A DNA stretch of 64,000 bases, taken from assembly GCA_036245525.1 (NCBI GenBank), contig BTPG01000004.1, positions 157,442,158-157,506,157 of the forward strand. The letters are read 5' to 3'. The notes under the pieces were generated by a model. The model did not search any database. It worked only from the letters and a program-made list of their open reading frames with translations, and was not told the origin of the DNA. The DNA comes from Semisulcospira habei. Lineage: Eukaryota; Mollusca; Gastropoda; Semisulcospiridae. Positions 40,811-53,700 of the stretch are shown here, piece by piece. A program made the translations under genes and the position numbers. The stretch's first letter is position 1, and every line of letters begins with the position of its first letter.

Positions 40811-40890
40811 TTAACTCATTGGAGACAAACGGCATCCCGATACGCGGCTTATACCGCGTATCTGGATGCCGTTCGTCTCCAATGAGCTAA
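40811..40890. repeat. 80-bp TTAA-ended hairpin
   Basis: TTAACTCATTGGAGACAAAC and GTTCGTCTCCAATGAGCTAA are inverted, with inner arms GGCATCCCGATACGCGG / CCGCGTATCTGGATGCC. It shares the TTAACTCATT terminus with the foldback MITE family but has a different core, so it may be a tiny relative. Confidence 0.8.
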
Positions 40891-41790
40891 GAATACGCGT
40901 AATCATTGTCTCTATTCTGACGTGCCGTCACGTGAGAGTTTAGAAGAAAAGCAAAACGAAACAAGAAATCAGGTCTCTTGGAAAGACTAAGCTTGACCAG
41001 AAAAGTCTTGATCTGATTTTTGTTGTTGTTGTAAAGTCGACTTGCCTTCCACATTTCTTCGTATGTGACGTCACGCCTGAACCGAGACAGCTTGTGAGTG
41101 AATGCCTCGAAACGAAAGTTTTTTTTTTCCTGCCCCGCTCTTCGTACTCTGCTACACAGATGAGTTCCCCCGACAACATGGCAGGGGACAATACAAAATC
41201 TGTTGTATGTGTCACATGGATTGCGAAAGAAGAGTACAGAAGTCTAAGTTGAGGCCACACTAGTTGTCTCCATCGAATCGCTGCGCTGATCAATTCAATG
41301 GAGACTTGTGCAAGTTGCGTCCGACACCACTGAGGACCCTTTCAGTGCGTCAGGGAATTTTACTGGGCCCGGAGAAGTCCTGCAATCCTGCCCGGCCTCG
41401 GTGCAACAGATCCGCGCTTTGCGGACTTCTTCACTGCCAGCGAGTGGGCACAAATTACAATGCCGCAGTCACGTACGTCTTTGAACGCTTGGCTAGTCAA
41501 TCGAACGCTTGGAAACTTTAAACCTCGTCCGTCTTATGCGGAATGAGCAAACTGACTGAACAAGTTAAACCCGTTCGGCAGTGCCCAGCAAATTTGAACA
41601 CCATCCAACAGGTAAGAGGTATAGGTCCTCATGAGCCCCCGGCACAGGATCTATACCTCTTGCTCAGTGACACCACTTTGAATCCATATTTCTAGGACAG
41701 CTGTTTGTTTCGGTGTTGAATCCAACGAAAAGTGCACGGAAACACAACTGACCGATCGGCTGCGTCAGTTGGCAATGAAAGGGAGGTCCG
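40891..41790. other. Unassigned single-copy-like stretch before the satellite
   Basis: No gene recognised. Short inverted pieces occur: TTGTCTCCATCGAA...TTCAATGGAGAC (41260-41307) and a hairpin AGAGGTATAGGTCCTCATGA / GGATCTATACCTCTT (41618-41664). Confidence 0.5.
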
Positions 41791-44700
41791 GTGCCGGCCC
41801 GCCGTCAGGCCGTGCGCGAGCTCATTAACTACAGCGCGCGTCGACCCGAGGACCTTTCTACTTACTGGGACGGCCCGGTATTTAGCGATGAGGCCAGCGC
41901 GCTAACTACGGCGCACGTCGACCCGAGGACCTTTCTACTTACTGGGACGGCCCGGTATTTAGCGATGAGGCCAGCTCAGTAACTACAGCGCGCATCGACC
42001 CGAGGACCTTTCTACTTACTGGGACGGCCCGGTATTTAGCGATGAGGCCAGCTCAGTAACTACAGGTCACGTCGACCTGAGGACCTTTCTACTTACTGGG
42101 ACGGCCCGGTATTTAGCGATGAGGCCAGCGCGCTAACTACAGCGCACGTCGACCTGAGGACCTTTCTACTTACTGGGACGGCCCGGTACTTAGCGATGAG
42201 GCCAGCTCAGTAACTAAAGCGCACGTCTACCCGATGACCTTTCTACTCACTGGGACGGCCCGGTATTTAGCGATGAGGCCAGCTCAGTAACTACAGCGCA
42301 CGTCGACCTGAGGACCTTTCTACTTACTGGGACGGCCCTGTATTTAACGATGAGGCCAGCTCAGTAACTACAGCGCACGTCGACCTGAGGACCTTTCTAC
42401 TTACTGGGACGGCCCTGTATTTAGCGACGAGGCCAGCTCAGTAACTACAGCGCACGTCGACCTGAGGACCTTTCTACTTACTGGGACGGCACTGTATTTA
42501 ACGATGAGGCCAGCTCAGTAACTACAGCGCACGTCGACCTGAGGACCTTTCTACTTACTGGGACGGCCCGGAATTTAGCGATGAGGCCAGCTCGCTAACT
42601 ACAGCGCACGTCTACCCGAGGACCTTTCTACTTACTGGGACGGCCCGGTATTTAGCGATGAGGCCAGCTCAGTAACTACAGCGCGCATTGACCCGAGGAC
42701 CTTTCTACTTACTGGGACGGCCCGGTATTTAGCGATGAGGCCAGCTCAGTAACTACAGCGCACGTCGACCCGAGGACCTTTCTACTTACTGGGACGGCCC
42801 GGTATTTAGCGATGAGGCCAGCGCGCTAACTACGGCGCACGTCTACCCGAGGACCTTTCTACTTACTGGGACGGCCCGGTATTTAGCGATGAGGCCAGCT
42901 CAGTAACTACAGCGCGCGTCGACCCGAGGACCTTTGTACTTACTGGGACGGCCCGGTATTTAGCGATGAGGCCAGCGCGCTAACAACGGCGCACGACTAC
43001 CCGAGGACCTTTCTACTTACTGGGACGGCCCGGTATTTAGCGATGAGGCCAGCTCAGTAACTACAGCGCGCGTCGACCCGAGGACCTTTCTACTTACTGG
43101 GACGGCCCGGTATTTAGCGATGAGGCCAGCGCGCTAACTACGGCGCGCGACGACCCGAGGACCTTTCTACTTACTGGGACGGCCCGGTATTTAGCGATGA
43201 GGCCAGCGCGCTAACTACGGCGCGCATCGACCCGAGGACCTTTCTACTTACTGGGACGGCCCGGTATTTAGCGATTAGGCCAGCGCGCTAACTACGGCGC
43301 ACGTCGACCCGAGGACCTTTCTACTTACTGGGACGGCCCGGTATTTAGCGATGAGGCCGGCTCGCTAACTACGGAGCACGTCGACCTGAGGACCTTTCTA
43401 CTTACTGGGACGGCCCGGTATTTAGCGATGAGGCCAGCTCGCTAACTACGGCGCGCATCGACCCGAGGACCTTTCTACTTACTGGGACGGCCCGGTATTT
43501 AGCGATGAGGCCAGCTCAGTAACTACAGCGCACGTCGACCCGAGGACCTTTCTACTTACTGGGACGGCCCGGTATTTAGCGATGAGGCCAGCTCAGTAAC
43601 TACAGCGCACGTCGACCTGAGGACCTTTCTACTTACTGGGACGGCCCGGTATTTAGCGATGAGGCAAGCTCAGTAACTACAGCGCACGTCGACCCGAGGA
43701 CCTTTCTACTTACTGGGACGGCCCGGTATTTAGCGATGAGGCAAGCTCAGTAACTACAGCGCACGTCGACCCGAGGACCTTTCTACTTACTGGGACGGCC
43801 CGGTATTTATCGATGAGGCCAGCTCAGTAACTACAGCGCAGGTCGACCCGAGGACCTTTCTACTTACTGGGACGGCCCGGTATTTAGCGATGAGGCCAGC
43901 GCGCTAACTACGGCGCACGTCGACCTGAGGACCTTTCTACTTACTGGGACGGCCCGGTATTTCGCGATGAGGCCAGCTCAGTAACTACGGCGCGCATCGA
44001 CCCGAGGACATTTCTACTTACTGGGACGGCCCGGTATTTAGCGATGAGGCCAGCGCGCTAACTACGGCGCACGTCGACCCGAGGACCTTTCTACTTACTG
44101 GGACGGCCCGGTATTTAGCGATGAGGCCAGCTCAGTAACTACAGCGCGCATCGACCCGAGGACCTTTCTACTTACAGGGACGGCCCGGTATTTAGCGATG
44201 AGGCCAGCTCAGTAACTACAGGTCACGTCGACCTGAGGACCTTTCTACTTACTGGGACGGCCCGGTATTTAGCGATGAGGCCAGCGCGCTAACTACGGCG
44301 CGCATCGACCCGAGGACCTTTCTACTTACTGGGACGGCCCGGTATTTAGCGATGAGGCCAGCGCGCTAACTACAGCGCACGTCGACCTGAGGACCTTTCT
44401 ACTTACTGGGACGGCCCGGTATTTAGCGATGAGGCCAGCTCAGTAACTACAGCGCACGTCTACCCGATGACCTTTCTACTCACTGGGACGGCCCTGTATT
44501 TAGCGATGAGGCCAGCTCAGTAACTACAGCGCACGTCGACCTGAGGACCTTTCTACTTACTGGGACGGCCCTGTATTTAACGATGAGGCCAGCTCAGTAA
44601 CTACAGCGTACGTCGACCTGAGGACCTTTCTACTTACTGGGACGGCCCTGTATTTAGCGATGAGGCCAGCTCAGTAATTACAGCGCACGTCGACCTGAGG

Positions 44701-47700
44701 ACCTTTCTACTTACTGGGACGGCCCTGTATTTAACGATGAGGCCAGCTCAGTAACTACAGCGCACGTCGACCTGAGGACCTTTCTACTTACTGGGACGGC
44801 CCGGTATTTAGCAATGAGGCCAGCGCGCTAACTACAGCGCACGTCTACCCGAGGACCTTTCTACTTACTGGGACGGCCCGGTATTAAGCGATGAGGCCAG
44901 CTCAGTAACTACAGCGCGCATCGACCCGAGGACCTTTCTACTTACTGGGACGGCCCGGTATTTAGCGATGAGGCCAGCTCAGTAACTACAGCGCACGTCG
45001 ACCCGAGGACCTTTCTACTTACTGGGACGGCCCGGTATTTAGCGATGAGGCCAGCGCGCTAACTACGGCGCACGTCTACCCGAGGACCTGTCTACTTACT
45101 GGGACGGCCCGGTATTTAGCGATGAGGCCAGCTCAGTAACTACAGCGCGCGTCGACCCGAGGACCTTTGTACTTACTGGGACGGCCCGGTATTTAGCGAT
45201 GAGGCCAGCGCGCTAACTACGGACCACGACTACCCGAGGACCTTTCTACTTACTGGGACGGCCCGGTATTTAGCGATGAGGCCAGCACAGTAACTACAGC
45301 GCGCGTCGACCCGAGGACCTTTCTACTTACTGGGACGGCCCGGTATTTAGCGATGAGGCCAGCGCGCTAACTACGGCGCGAGTCGACCCGAGGACCTTTC
45401 TACTTACTGGGACGGCCCGGTATTTAGCGATGAGGCCAGCGCGCTAACTACGGCGCGCATCGACCCGAGGACCTTTCTACTTACTGGGACGGCCCGGTAT
45501 TTAGCGATGAGGCCAGCGCGCTAACTACGGCGCACGTCGACCCGAGGACTTTTCTACTTACTGGGACGGCCCGGTATTTAGCGATGAGGCCAGCTCGCTA
45601 ACTACGGCGCACGTCGACCTTTGGACCTTCCTACTTATTGGGACGGCCCGGTATTTAGCGATGAGGCCAGTTCGCTAACTACGGCGCGCATCGACCCGAG
45701 GACCTTTCTACTTACTGGGACGGCCCGGTATTTAGCGATGAGGCCTGCTCAGTAACTACAGCGCACGTCGACCCGAGGACCTTTCTACTTACTGGGACGG
45801 CCCGGTATTTAGCGATGAGGCCAGCTCAGTAACTACAGCGCACGTCGACCCGAGGACCTTTCTACTTACTGGGACGGCCCGGTATTTAGCGATGAGGCCA
45901 GCTCAGCAACTACAGCGCACGTCGACCCGAGGACCTTTCTACTTACTGGGACGGCCCGGTATTTAGCGATCAGGCCAGCTCAGTAACTACAGCGCACGTC
46001 GACCCGAGGACCTTTCTACTTACTGGGACGGCCTGGTATTTAGCGATGAGGCCAGCTCAGTAACTACAGCGCACGTCGACCCGAGGACCTTTCTACTTAC
46101 TGGGACGGCCCGGTATTTAGCGATGAGGCCAGCGCGCTAACTACGGCGCACGTCGACCTGAGGACCTTTCTACTTACTGGGACGGCCCGGTATTTAGCGA
46201 TGAGGCCAGCATAGTAACTACGGCGCGCATCGACCCGAGGACCTTTCTACTTACTGGGACGGCCCGGTATTTAGCGATGAGGCCAGCGCGCTAACTACGG
46301 CGCACGTCGACCCGAGGACCTTTCTACTTACTGGGACGGCCCGGTATTTAGCGATGAGGCCAGCTCAGTAACTACAGCGCGCATCGACCCGAGGACCTTT
46401 CTACTTACTGGGACGGCCCGGTATTTAGCGATGAGGCCAGCTCAGTAACTACAGGTCACGTCGACCTGAGGACCTTTCTACTTACTGGGACGGCCCGGTA
46501 TTTAGCGATGAGGCCAGCGCGCTAACTACGGCGCGCATCGACCCGAGGAACTTTCTACTTACTGGGACGGCCCGGTATTTAGCGATGAGGCCAGCGCGCT
46601 AACTACAGCGCACGTCGACCTGAGGACCTTTCTACTTACTGGGACGGCCCGGTATTTAGCGATGAGGCCAGCTCAGTAACTACAGCGCACGTCTACCCGA
46701 TGACCTTTCTACTTACTGGGACAGCCCTGTATTTAACGATGAGGCCAGCTCAGTAACTACAGCGCACGTCGACCTGAGTACCTTTCTACTTACTGGGACG
46801 GCCCTGTATTTAGCGATGAGGCCAGCTCAGTAACTACAGCGCACGTCGACCTGAGGACCTTTCTACTTACTGGGACGGCCCTGTATTTAACGATGAGGCA
46901 AGCTCAGTAACTACAGCGCACGTCGACCTGAGGACCTTTCTACTTACTGGGACGGCCCGGTATTTAGCGATGAGGCCAGCGCGCTAACTACAGCGCACGT
47001 CTACCCGAGGACCTTTCTACTTACTGGGACGGACCGGTATTTAGCGATGAGGCCAGCTCAGTAACTACAGCGGGCATCGACCCGAGGACCTTTCTACTTA
47101 CTGGGACGGCCCGGTATTTAGCGATGAGGCCAGCTCAGTAACTACAGCGCACGTCGACCCGAGGACCTTTCTACTTACTGGGACGGCCCGGTATTTAGCG
47201 ATGAGGCCAGCGCGCTAACTACGGCGCACGTCTACCCGAGGACCTTTCTACTTACTGGGACGGCCCGGTATTTAGCGATGAGGCCAGCTGAGTAACTACA
47301 GCGCACGTCGACCCGAGGACCCTTCTACTTACTGGGACGGCCCGGTATTTAGCGATGAGGCCAGCGCGCTAACTACGGCGCACGTCGACCCGAGGACCTT
47401 TCTACTTACTGGGACGGCCCGGTATTTAGCGATGAGGCCAGCTCGCTAACTACGGCGCACGTCGAACCGAGGACCTTTCTACTTACTGGGACGGCACGGT
47501 ATTTAGCGATGAGGCCAGCTCGCTAACTACGGCGCGCGTCGACCCGAGGACCTTTCTACTTACTGGGACGGCCCGGTATTTAGCGATGAGGCCAGCTCGC
47601 TAACTACAGCGCACGTCGACCCGAGGACCTTTCTACTTACTGGGACGGCCCTGTATTTAGCGATGAGGCCAGCTCAGTAACTACAGCGCACGTCGACCCG

Positions 47701-50700
47701 AGGACCTTTCTACTTACTGGGACGGCCCGGTATTTAGCGATGAGGCCAGCGCGCTAACTACGGCGCACGTCGACCTGAGGACCTTTTTACTTACTGGAAC
47801 GGCCCGGTATTTAGCGATGAGGCCAGCTCGCTAACTACAGCGCACGTCGACCTGAGGACCTTTCTACTTACTGGGACGGCCCGGTATTTACCGATGAGGC
47901 CTGCTCAGTAACTACGGCGCGCATCGACCCGAGGACCTTTCTACTTACTGGGACGGCCCGGTATTTAGCGATGAGGCCAGCAGCTAACTACGGCGCACGT
48001 CTACCCGAGGACCTTTCTACTTACTGGGACGGCCCGGTATTTAGCGATGAGGCCAGCGCGCTAACTACGGCGCGCATCGACCCGAGGACCTTTCTACTTA
48101 CTGGGACGGCCCGGTATTTAGCGATGAGGCCAGCGCGCTAACTACGGCGCGCATCGACCCGAGGACCTTTCTACTTACTGGGACGGCCCGGTATTTAGCG
48201 ATGAGGCCAGCTCGCCAACTACGGCGCGCGTCGACCCGAGGACCTTTCTACTTACTGGGACGGCCCGGTATTTAGCGATGAGGCCAGCTCGCTAACTACA
48301 GCGCACGTCGACCCGAGGACCTTTCTACTTACTGGGACGGCCCGGTATTTAGCGATGAGGCCAGCGCGCTAACTACGGCGCACGTCGACCTGAGGACCTT
48401 TCTACTTACTGGGACGGCCCGGTATTTACCGATGAGGCCTGCTCAGTAACTACGGCGCGCATCGACCCGAGGACCTTTCTACTTACTGGGACGGCCCGGT
48501 ATTTAGCGATGAGGCCAGCGCGCTAACTACGGCGCACGTCGACGCGAGGACCTTTCTACTTACTGGGACGGCCCGGTATTTAGCGATGAGGCCAGCTCAG
48601 TAACTACAGCGCGCATCGACCCGAGGACCTTTCTACTTACTTGGACGGCCCGGTATTTAGCGATGAGGCCAGCTCAGTAACTACAGGTGACGTCGACCTG
48701 AGGACCTTTTTACTTACTGCGACGGCCCGGTATTTAGCGATGAGGCCAGCGCGCTAACTACGGCGCGCATCGACCCGAGGACCTTTCTACTTACTGGGAC
48801 GGCCCGGTATTTAGCGATGAGGCCAGCGCGCTAACTACGGCGCGCGTCGACCCGAGGACCTTTCTACTTACTGGGACGGCTCGGTATTTAGCGATGAGGC
48901 CAGCTCAGTAACTACGGCGCGCATCGACCCGAGGACCTTTCTACTTACTGGGACGGCCCGGTATATAGCGATGAGGCCAGCTCAGTAACTACGGCGCGCA
49001 TCGACCCGAGGACCTTTCTACTTACTGGGACGGCCCGGTATTTAGCGATGAGGCCAGCGCGCAAACTACGGCGCGCATCGACCCGAGGACCTTTCTACTT
49101 ACTGGGACGGCCCGGTATTTAGCGATGAGGCCAGCGCGCTAACTACGGCGCGCATCGACCCGAGAACCTTTCTACTTACTGGGACGGCCCTGTATTTAGC
49201 GATGAGGCCAGCGCGCTAACTACGGCGCACGTCGACCCGAGGACCTTTCTACTTACTGGGACGGCCCGGTATTTAGCGATGAGGCCAGCTCGCTAATTAC
49301 GGCGCGCGTCGACCTGAGGACCTTTCTACTTACTGGGACGGCCCGGTATTTAGCGATGAGGCCAGCTCGCTAACTACGGCGCGCGTCGACCCGAGGACCT
49401 TTCTACTTACTGGGACGGCCCGGTATTTAGCGATGAGGCCAGCTCGCTAACTACGGCGCGCATCGACCCGAGGACCTTTCTACTTACTGGGACGGCCCTG
49501 TATTTAGCGATGAGGCCAGCTCAGTAACTACAGCGCACGTCGACCTGAGGACCTTTCTACTTACTGGGACGGCCCGGTATTTAGCGATGAGGCCAGCTCA
49601 GTAACTACAGCGCACGTCGACCCGAGGACCTTTCTACTTACTGGGACGGCCCTGTATTTAGCGATGAGGCCAGCGCGCTAACTGCGGCGCACGTCGACCC
49701 GAGGACCTTTCTACTTACTGGGACGGCCCGGTATTTAGCGATGAGGCCTACTCAGTAACTACGGCGCGCATCGACCCGAGGACCTTTCTACTTACTGGGA
49801 CGGCCCGGTATTTAGCGATGAGGCCAGCGCGCTAACTACGGCGCACGTCGACCCGAGGACCTTTCTACTTACTGGGACGGCCCGGTATTTAGCGATGAGG
49901 CCAGCTCAGTAACTACAGCGCGCATCGACCCGAGGACCTTTCTACTTATTGGGACGGCCCGGTATTTAGCGATGAGGAAAGCTCAGTAACTACAGGTCAC
50001 GTCGACCTGAGGACCTTTCTACTTACTGGGACGGCCCGGTATTTAGCGATGAGGCCAGCGCGCTAACTACGGCGCGCATCGACCCGAGGACCTTTCTACT
50101 TACTGTGACGGCCCGGTATTTAGCGATGAGGCCAGCGCGCTAACTACGGCGCGCGTCGACCCGAGGACCTTTCTACTTACTGGGACGGCCCGGTATTTAG
50201 CGATGAGGCCAGCTCAGTAACTACGGCGCGCATCGACCCGAGGACCTTTCTACTTACTGGGACGGCCCGGTATTTAGCGATGAGGCCAGCTCAGTAACTA
50301 CAGTGCACGTCTACCCGATGACCTTTCTACTTACTGGGACGGCCCTGTATTTAGCGATGAGGCCAGCTCAGTAACTACAGCGCACGTCGACCTGAGGACC
50401 TTTCTACTTACTGGGACGGCCCTGTATTTAACGATGAGGCCAGCTCAGTAACTACAGCGCACGTCGACCTGAGGACCTTTCTACTTACTGGGACGGACCT
50501 GTATTTAGCGATGAGGCCAGCTCAGTAACTACGGCGCACGTCGACCTGAGGACCTTTCTACTTACTGGGACGGCCCTGTATTTAACGATGAGGCCAGCGC
50601 GCTAACTACAGCGCACGTCTACCCGAGGACCTTTCTACTTACTGGGACGGCCCGGTATTTAGCGATGAGGCCAGCGCGCTAACTACAGCGCACGTCTACC

Positions 50701-53700
50701 CGAGGACCTTTCTACTTACTGGGACGGCCCGGTATATAGCGATGAGGCCAGCTCAGTAACTACAGCGCCCATTGACCCGAGGACCTTTCTACTTACTGGG
50801 ACGGCCCGGTATTTAGCGATGAGGCCAGCTCAGTAACTATAGCGCACGTCTACCCGAGGACCTTTCTACTTACTGGGACGGCCCGGTATTTAGCGATGAG
50901 GCCAGCGCGCTAACTACAGCGCACGTCTACCCGAGGACCTTTCTACTTACTGGGACGGCCCGGTATTAAGCGATGAGGCCAGCTCAGTAACTACAGCGCG
51001 CATCGACCCGAGGACCTTTCTACTTACTGGGACGGCCCGGTATTTAGCGATGAGGCCAGCTCAGTAACTACAGCGCACGTCGACCCGAGGACCTTTCTAC
51101 TTACTGGGACGGCCCGGTATTTAGCGATGAGGCCAGCGCGCTAACTACGGCGCACGTCTACCCGAGGACCTGTCTACTTACTGGGACGGCCCGGTATTTA
51201 GCGATGAGGCCAGCTCAGTAACTACAGCGCGCGTCGACCCGAGGACCTTTGTACTTACTGGGACGGCCCGGTATTTAGCGATGAGGCCAGCGCGCTAACT
51301 ACGGACCACGACTACCCGAGGACCTTTCTACTTACTGGGACGGCCCGGTATTCAGCGATGAGGCCAGCTCAGTAACTACAGCGCGCGTCGACCCGAGGAC
51401 CTTTCTACTTACTGGGACGGCCCGGTATTTAGCGATGAGGCCAGCGCGCTAACTACGGCGCGAGTCGACCCGAGGACCTTTCTACTTACTGGGACGGCCC
51501 GGTATTTAGCGATGAGGCCAGCGCGCTAACTACGGCGCGCATCGACCCGAGGACCTTTCTACTTACTGGGACGGCCCGGTATTTAGCGATGAGGCCAGCG
51601 CGCTAACTACGGCGCACGTCGACCCGAGGACTTTTCTACTTACTGGGACGGCCCGGTATTTAGCGATGAGGCCAGCTCGCTAACTACGGCGCACGTCGAC
51701 CTTTGGACCTTCCTACTTATTGGGACGGCCCGGTATTTAGCGATGAGGCCAGTTCGCTAACTACGGCGCGCATCGACCCGAGGACCTTTCTACTTACTGG
51801 GACGGCCCGGTATTTAGCGATGAGGCCTGCTCAGTAACTACAGCGCACGTCGACCCGAGGACCTTTCTACTTACTGGGACGGCCCGGTCTTTAGCGATGA
51901 GGCCAGCTCAGTAACTACAGCGCACGTCGACCCGAGGACCTTTCTACTTACTGGGACGGCCCGGTATTTAGCGATGAGGCCAGCTCAGCAACTACAGCGC
52001 ACGTCGACCCGAGGACCTTTCTACTTACTGGGACGGCCCGGTATTTAGCGATGAGGCCAGCTCAGTAACTACAGCGCACGTCGACCCGAGGACCTTTCTA
52101 CTTACTGGGACGGCCTGGTATTTAGCGATGAGGCCAGCTCAGTAACTACAGCGCACGTCGACCCGAGGACCTTTCTACTTACTGGGACGGCCCGGTATTT
52201 AGCGATGAGGCCAGCGCGCTAACTACGGCGCACGTCGACCTGAGGACCTTTCTACTTACTGGGACGGCCCGGTATTTAGCGATGAGGCCAGCTCAGTAAC
52301 TACGGCGCGCATCGACCCGAGGACCTTTCTACTTACTGGGACGGCCCGGTATTTAGCGATGAGGCCAGCGCGCTAACTACGGCGCACGTCGACCCGAGGA
52401 CCTTTCTACTTACTGGGACGGCCCGGTATTTAGCGATGAGGCCAGCTCAGTAACTACAGCGCGCATCGACCCGAGGACCTTTCTACTTACTGGGACGGCC
52501 CGGTATTTAGCGATGAGGCCAGCTCAGTAACTACAGGTCACGTCGACCTGAGGACCTTTCTACTTACTGGGACGGCCCGGTATTTAGCGATGAGGCCAGC
52601 GCGCTAACTACGGCGCGCATCGACCCGAGGAACTTTCTACTTACTGGGACGGCCCGGTATTTAGCGATGAGGCCAGCGCGCTAACTACAGCGCACGTCGA
52701 CCTGAGGACCTTTCTACTTACTGGGACGGCCCGGTATTTAGCGATGAGGCCAGCTCAGTAACTACAGCGCACGTCTACCCGATGACCTTTCTACTTACTG
52801 GGACAGCCCTGTATTTAACGATGAGGCCAGCTCAGTAACTACAGCGCACGTCGACCTGAGTACCTTTCTACTTACTGGGACGGCCCTGTATTTAGCGATG
52901 AGGCCAGCTCAGTAACTACAGCGCACGTCGACCTGAGGACCTTTCTACTTACTGGGACGGCCCTGTATTTAACGATGAGGCAAGCTCAGTAACTACAGCG
53001 CACGTCGACCTGAGGACCTTTCTACTTACTGGGACGGCCCGGTATTTAGCGATGAGGCCAGCGCGCTAACTACAGCGCACGTCTACCCGAGGACCTTTCT
53101 ACTTACTGGGACGGACCGGTATTTAGCGATGAGGCCAGCTCAGTAACTACAGCGGGCATCGACCCGAGGACCTTTCTACTTACTGGGACGGCCCGGTATT
53201 TAGCGATGAGGCCAGCTCAGTAACTACAGCGCACGTCGACCCGAGGACCTTTCTACTTACTGGGACGGCCCGGTATTTAGCGATGAGGCCAGCGCGCTAA
53301 CTACGGCGCACGTCTACCCGAGGACCTTTCTACTTACTGGGACGGCCCGGTATTTAGCGATGAGGCCAGCTGAGTAACTACAGCGCACGTCGACCCGAGG
53401 ACCCTTCTACTTACTGGGACGGCCCGGTATTTAGCGATGAGGCCAGCGCGCTAACTACGGCGCACGTCGACCCGAGGACCTTTCTACTTACTGGGACGGC
53501 CCGGTATTTAGCGATGAGGCCAGCTCGCTAACTACGGCGCACGTCGACCCGAGGACCTTTCTACTTACTGGGACGGCCCGGTATTTAGCGATGAGGCCAG
53601 CTCGCTAACTACGGCGCGCGTCGACCCGAGGACCTTTCTACTTACTGGGACGGCCCGGTATTTAGCGATGAGGCCAGCTCGCTAACTACAGCGCACGTCG

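Noticed and set aside
41791..41982. 63-residue ORF at the satellite start
   Set aside because: It spans degenerate and normal satellite units; 77 bp is not a multiple of 3 and stops occur in each unit.
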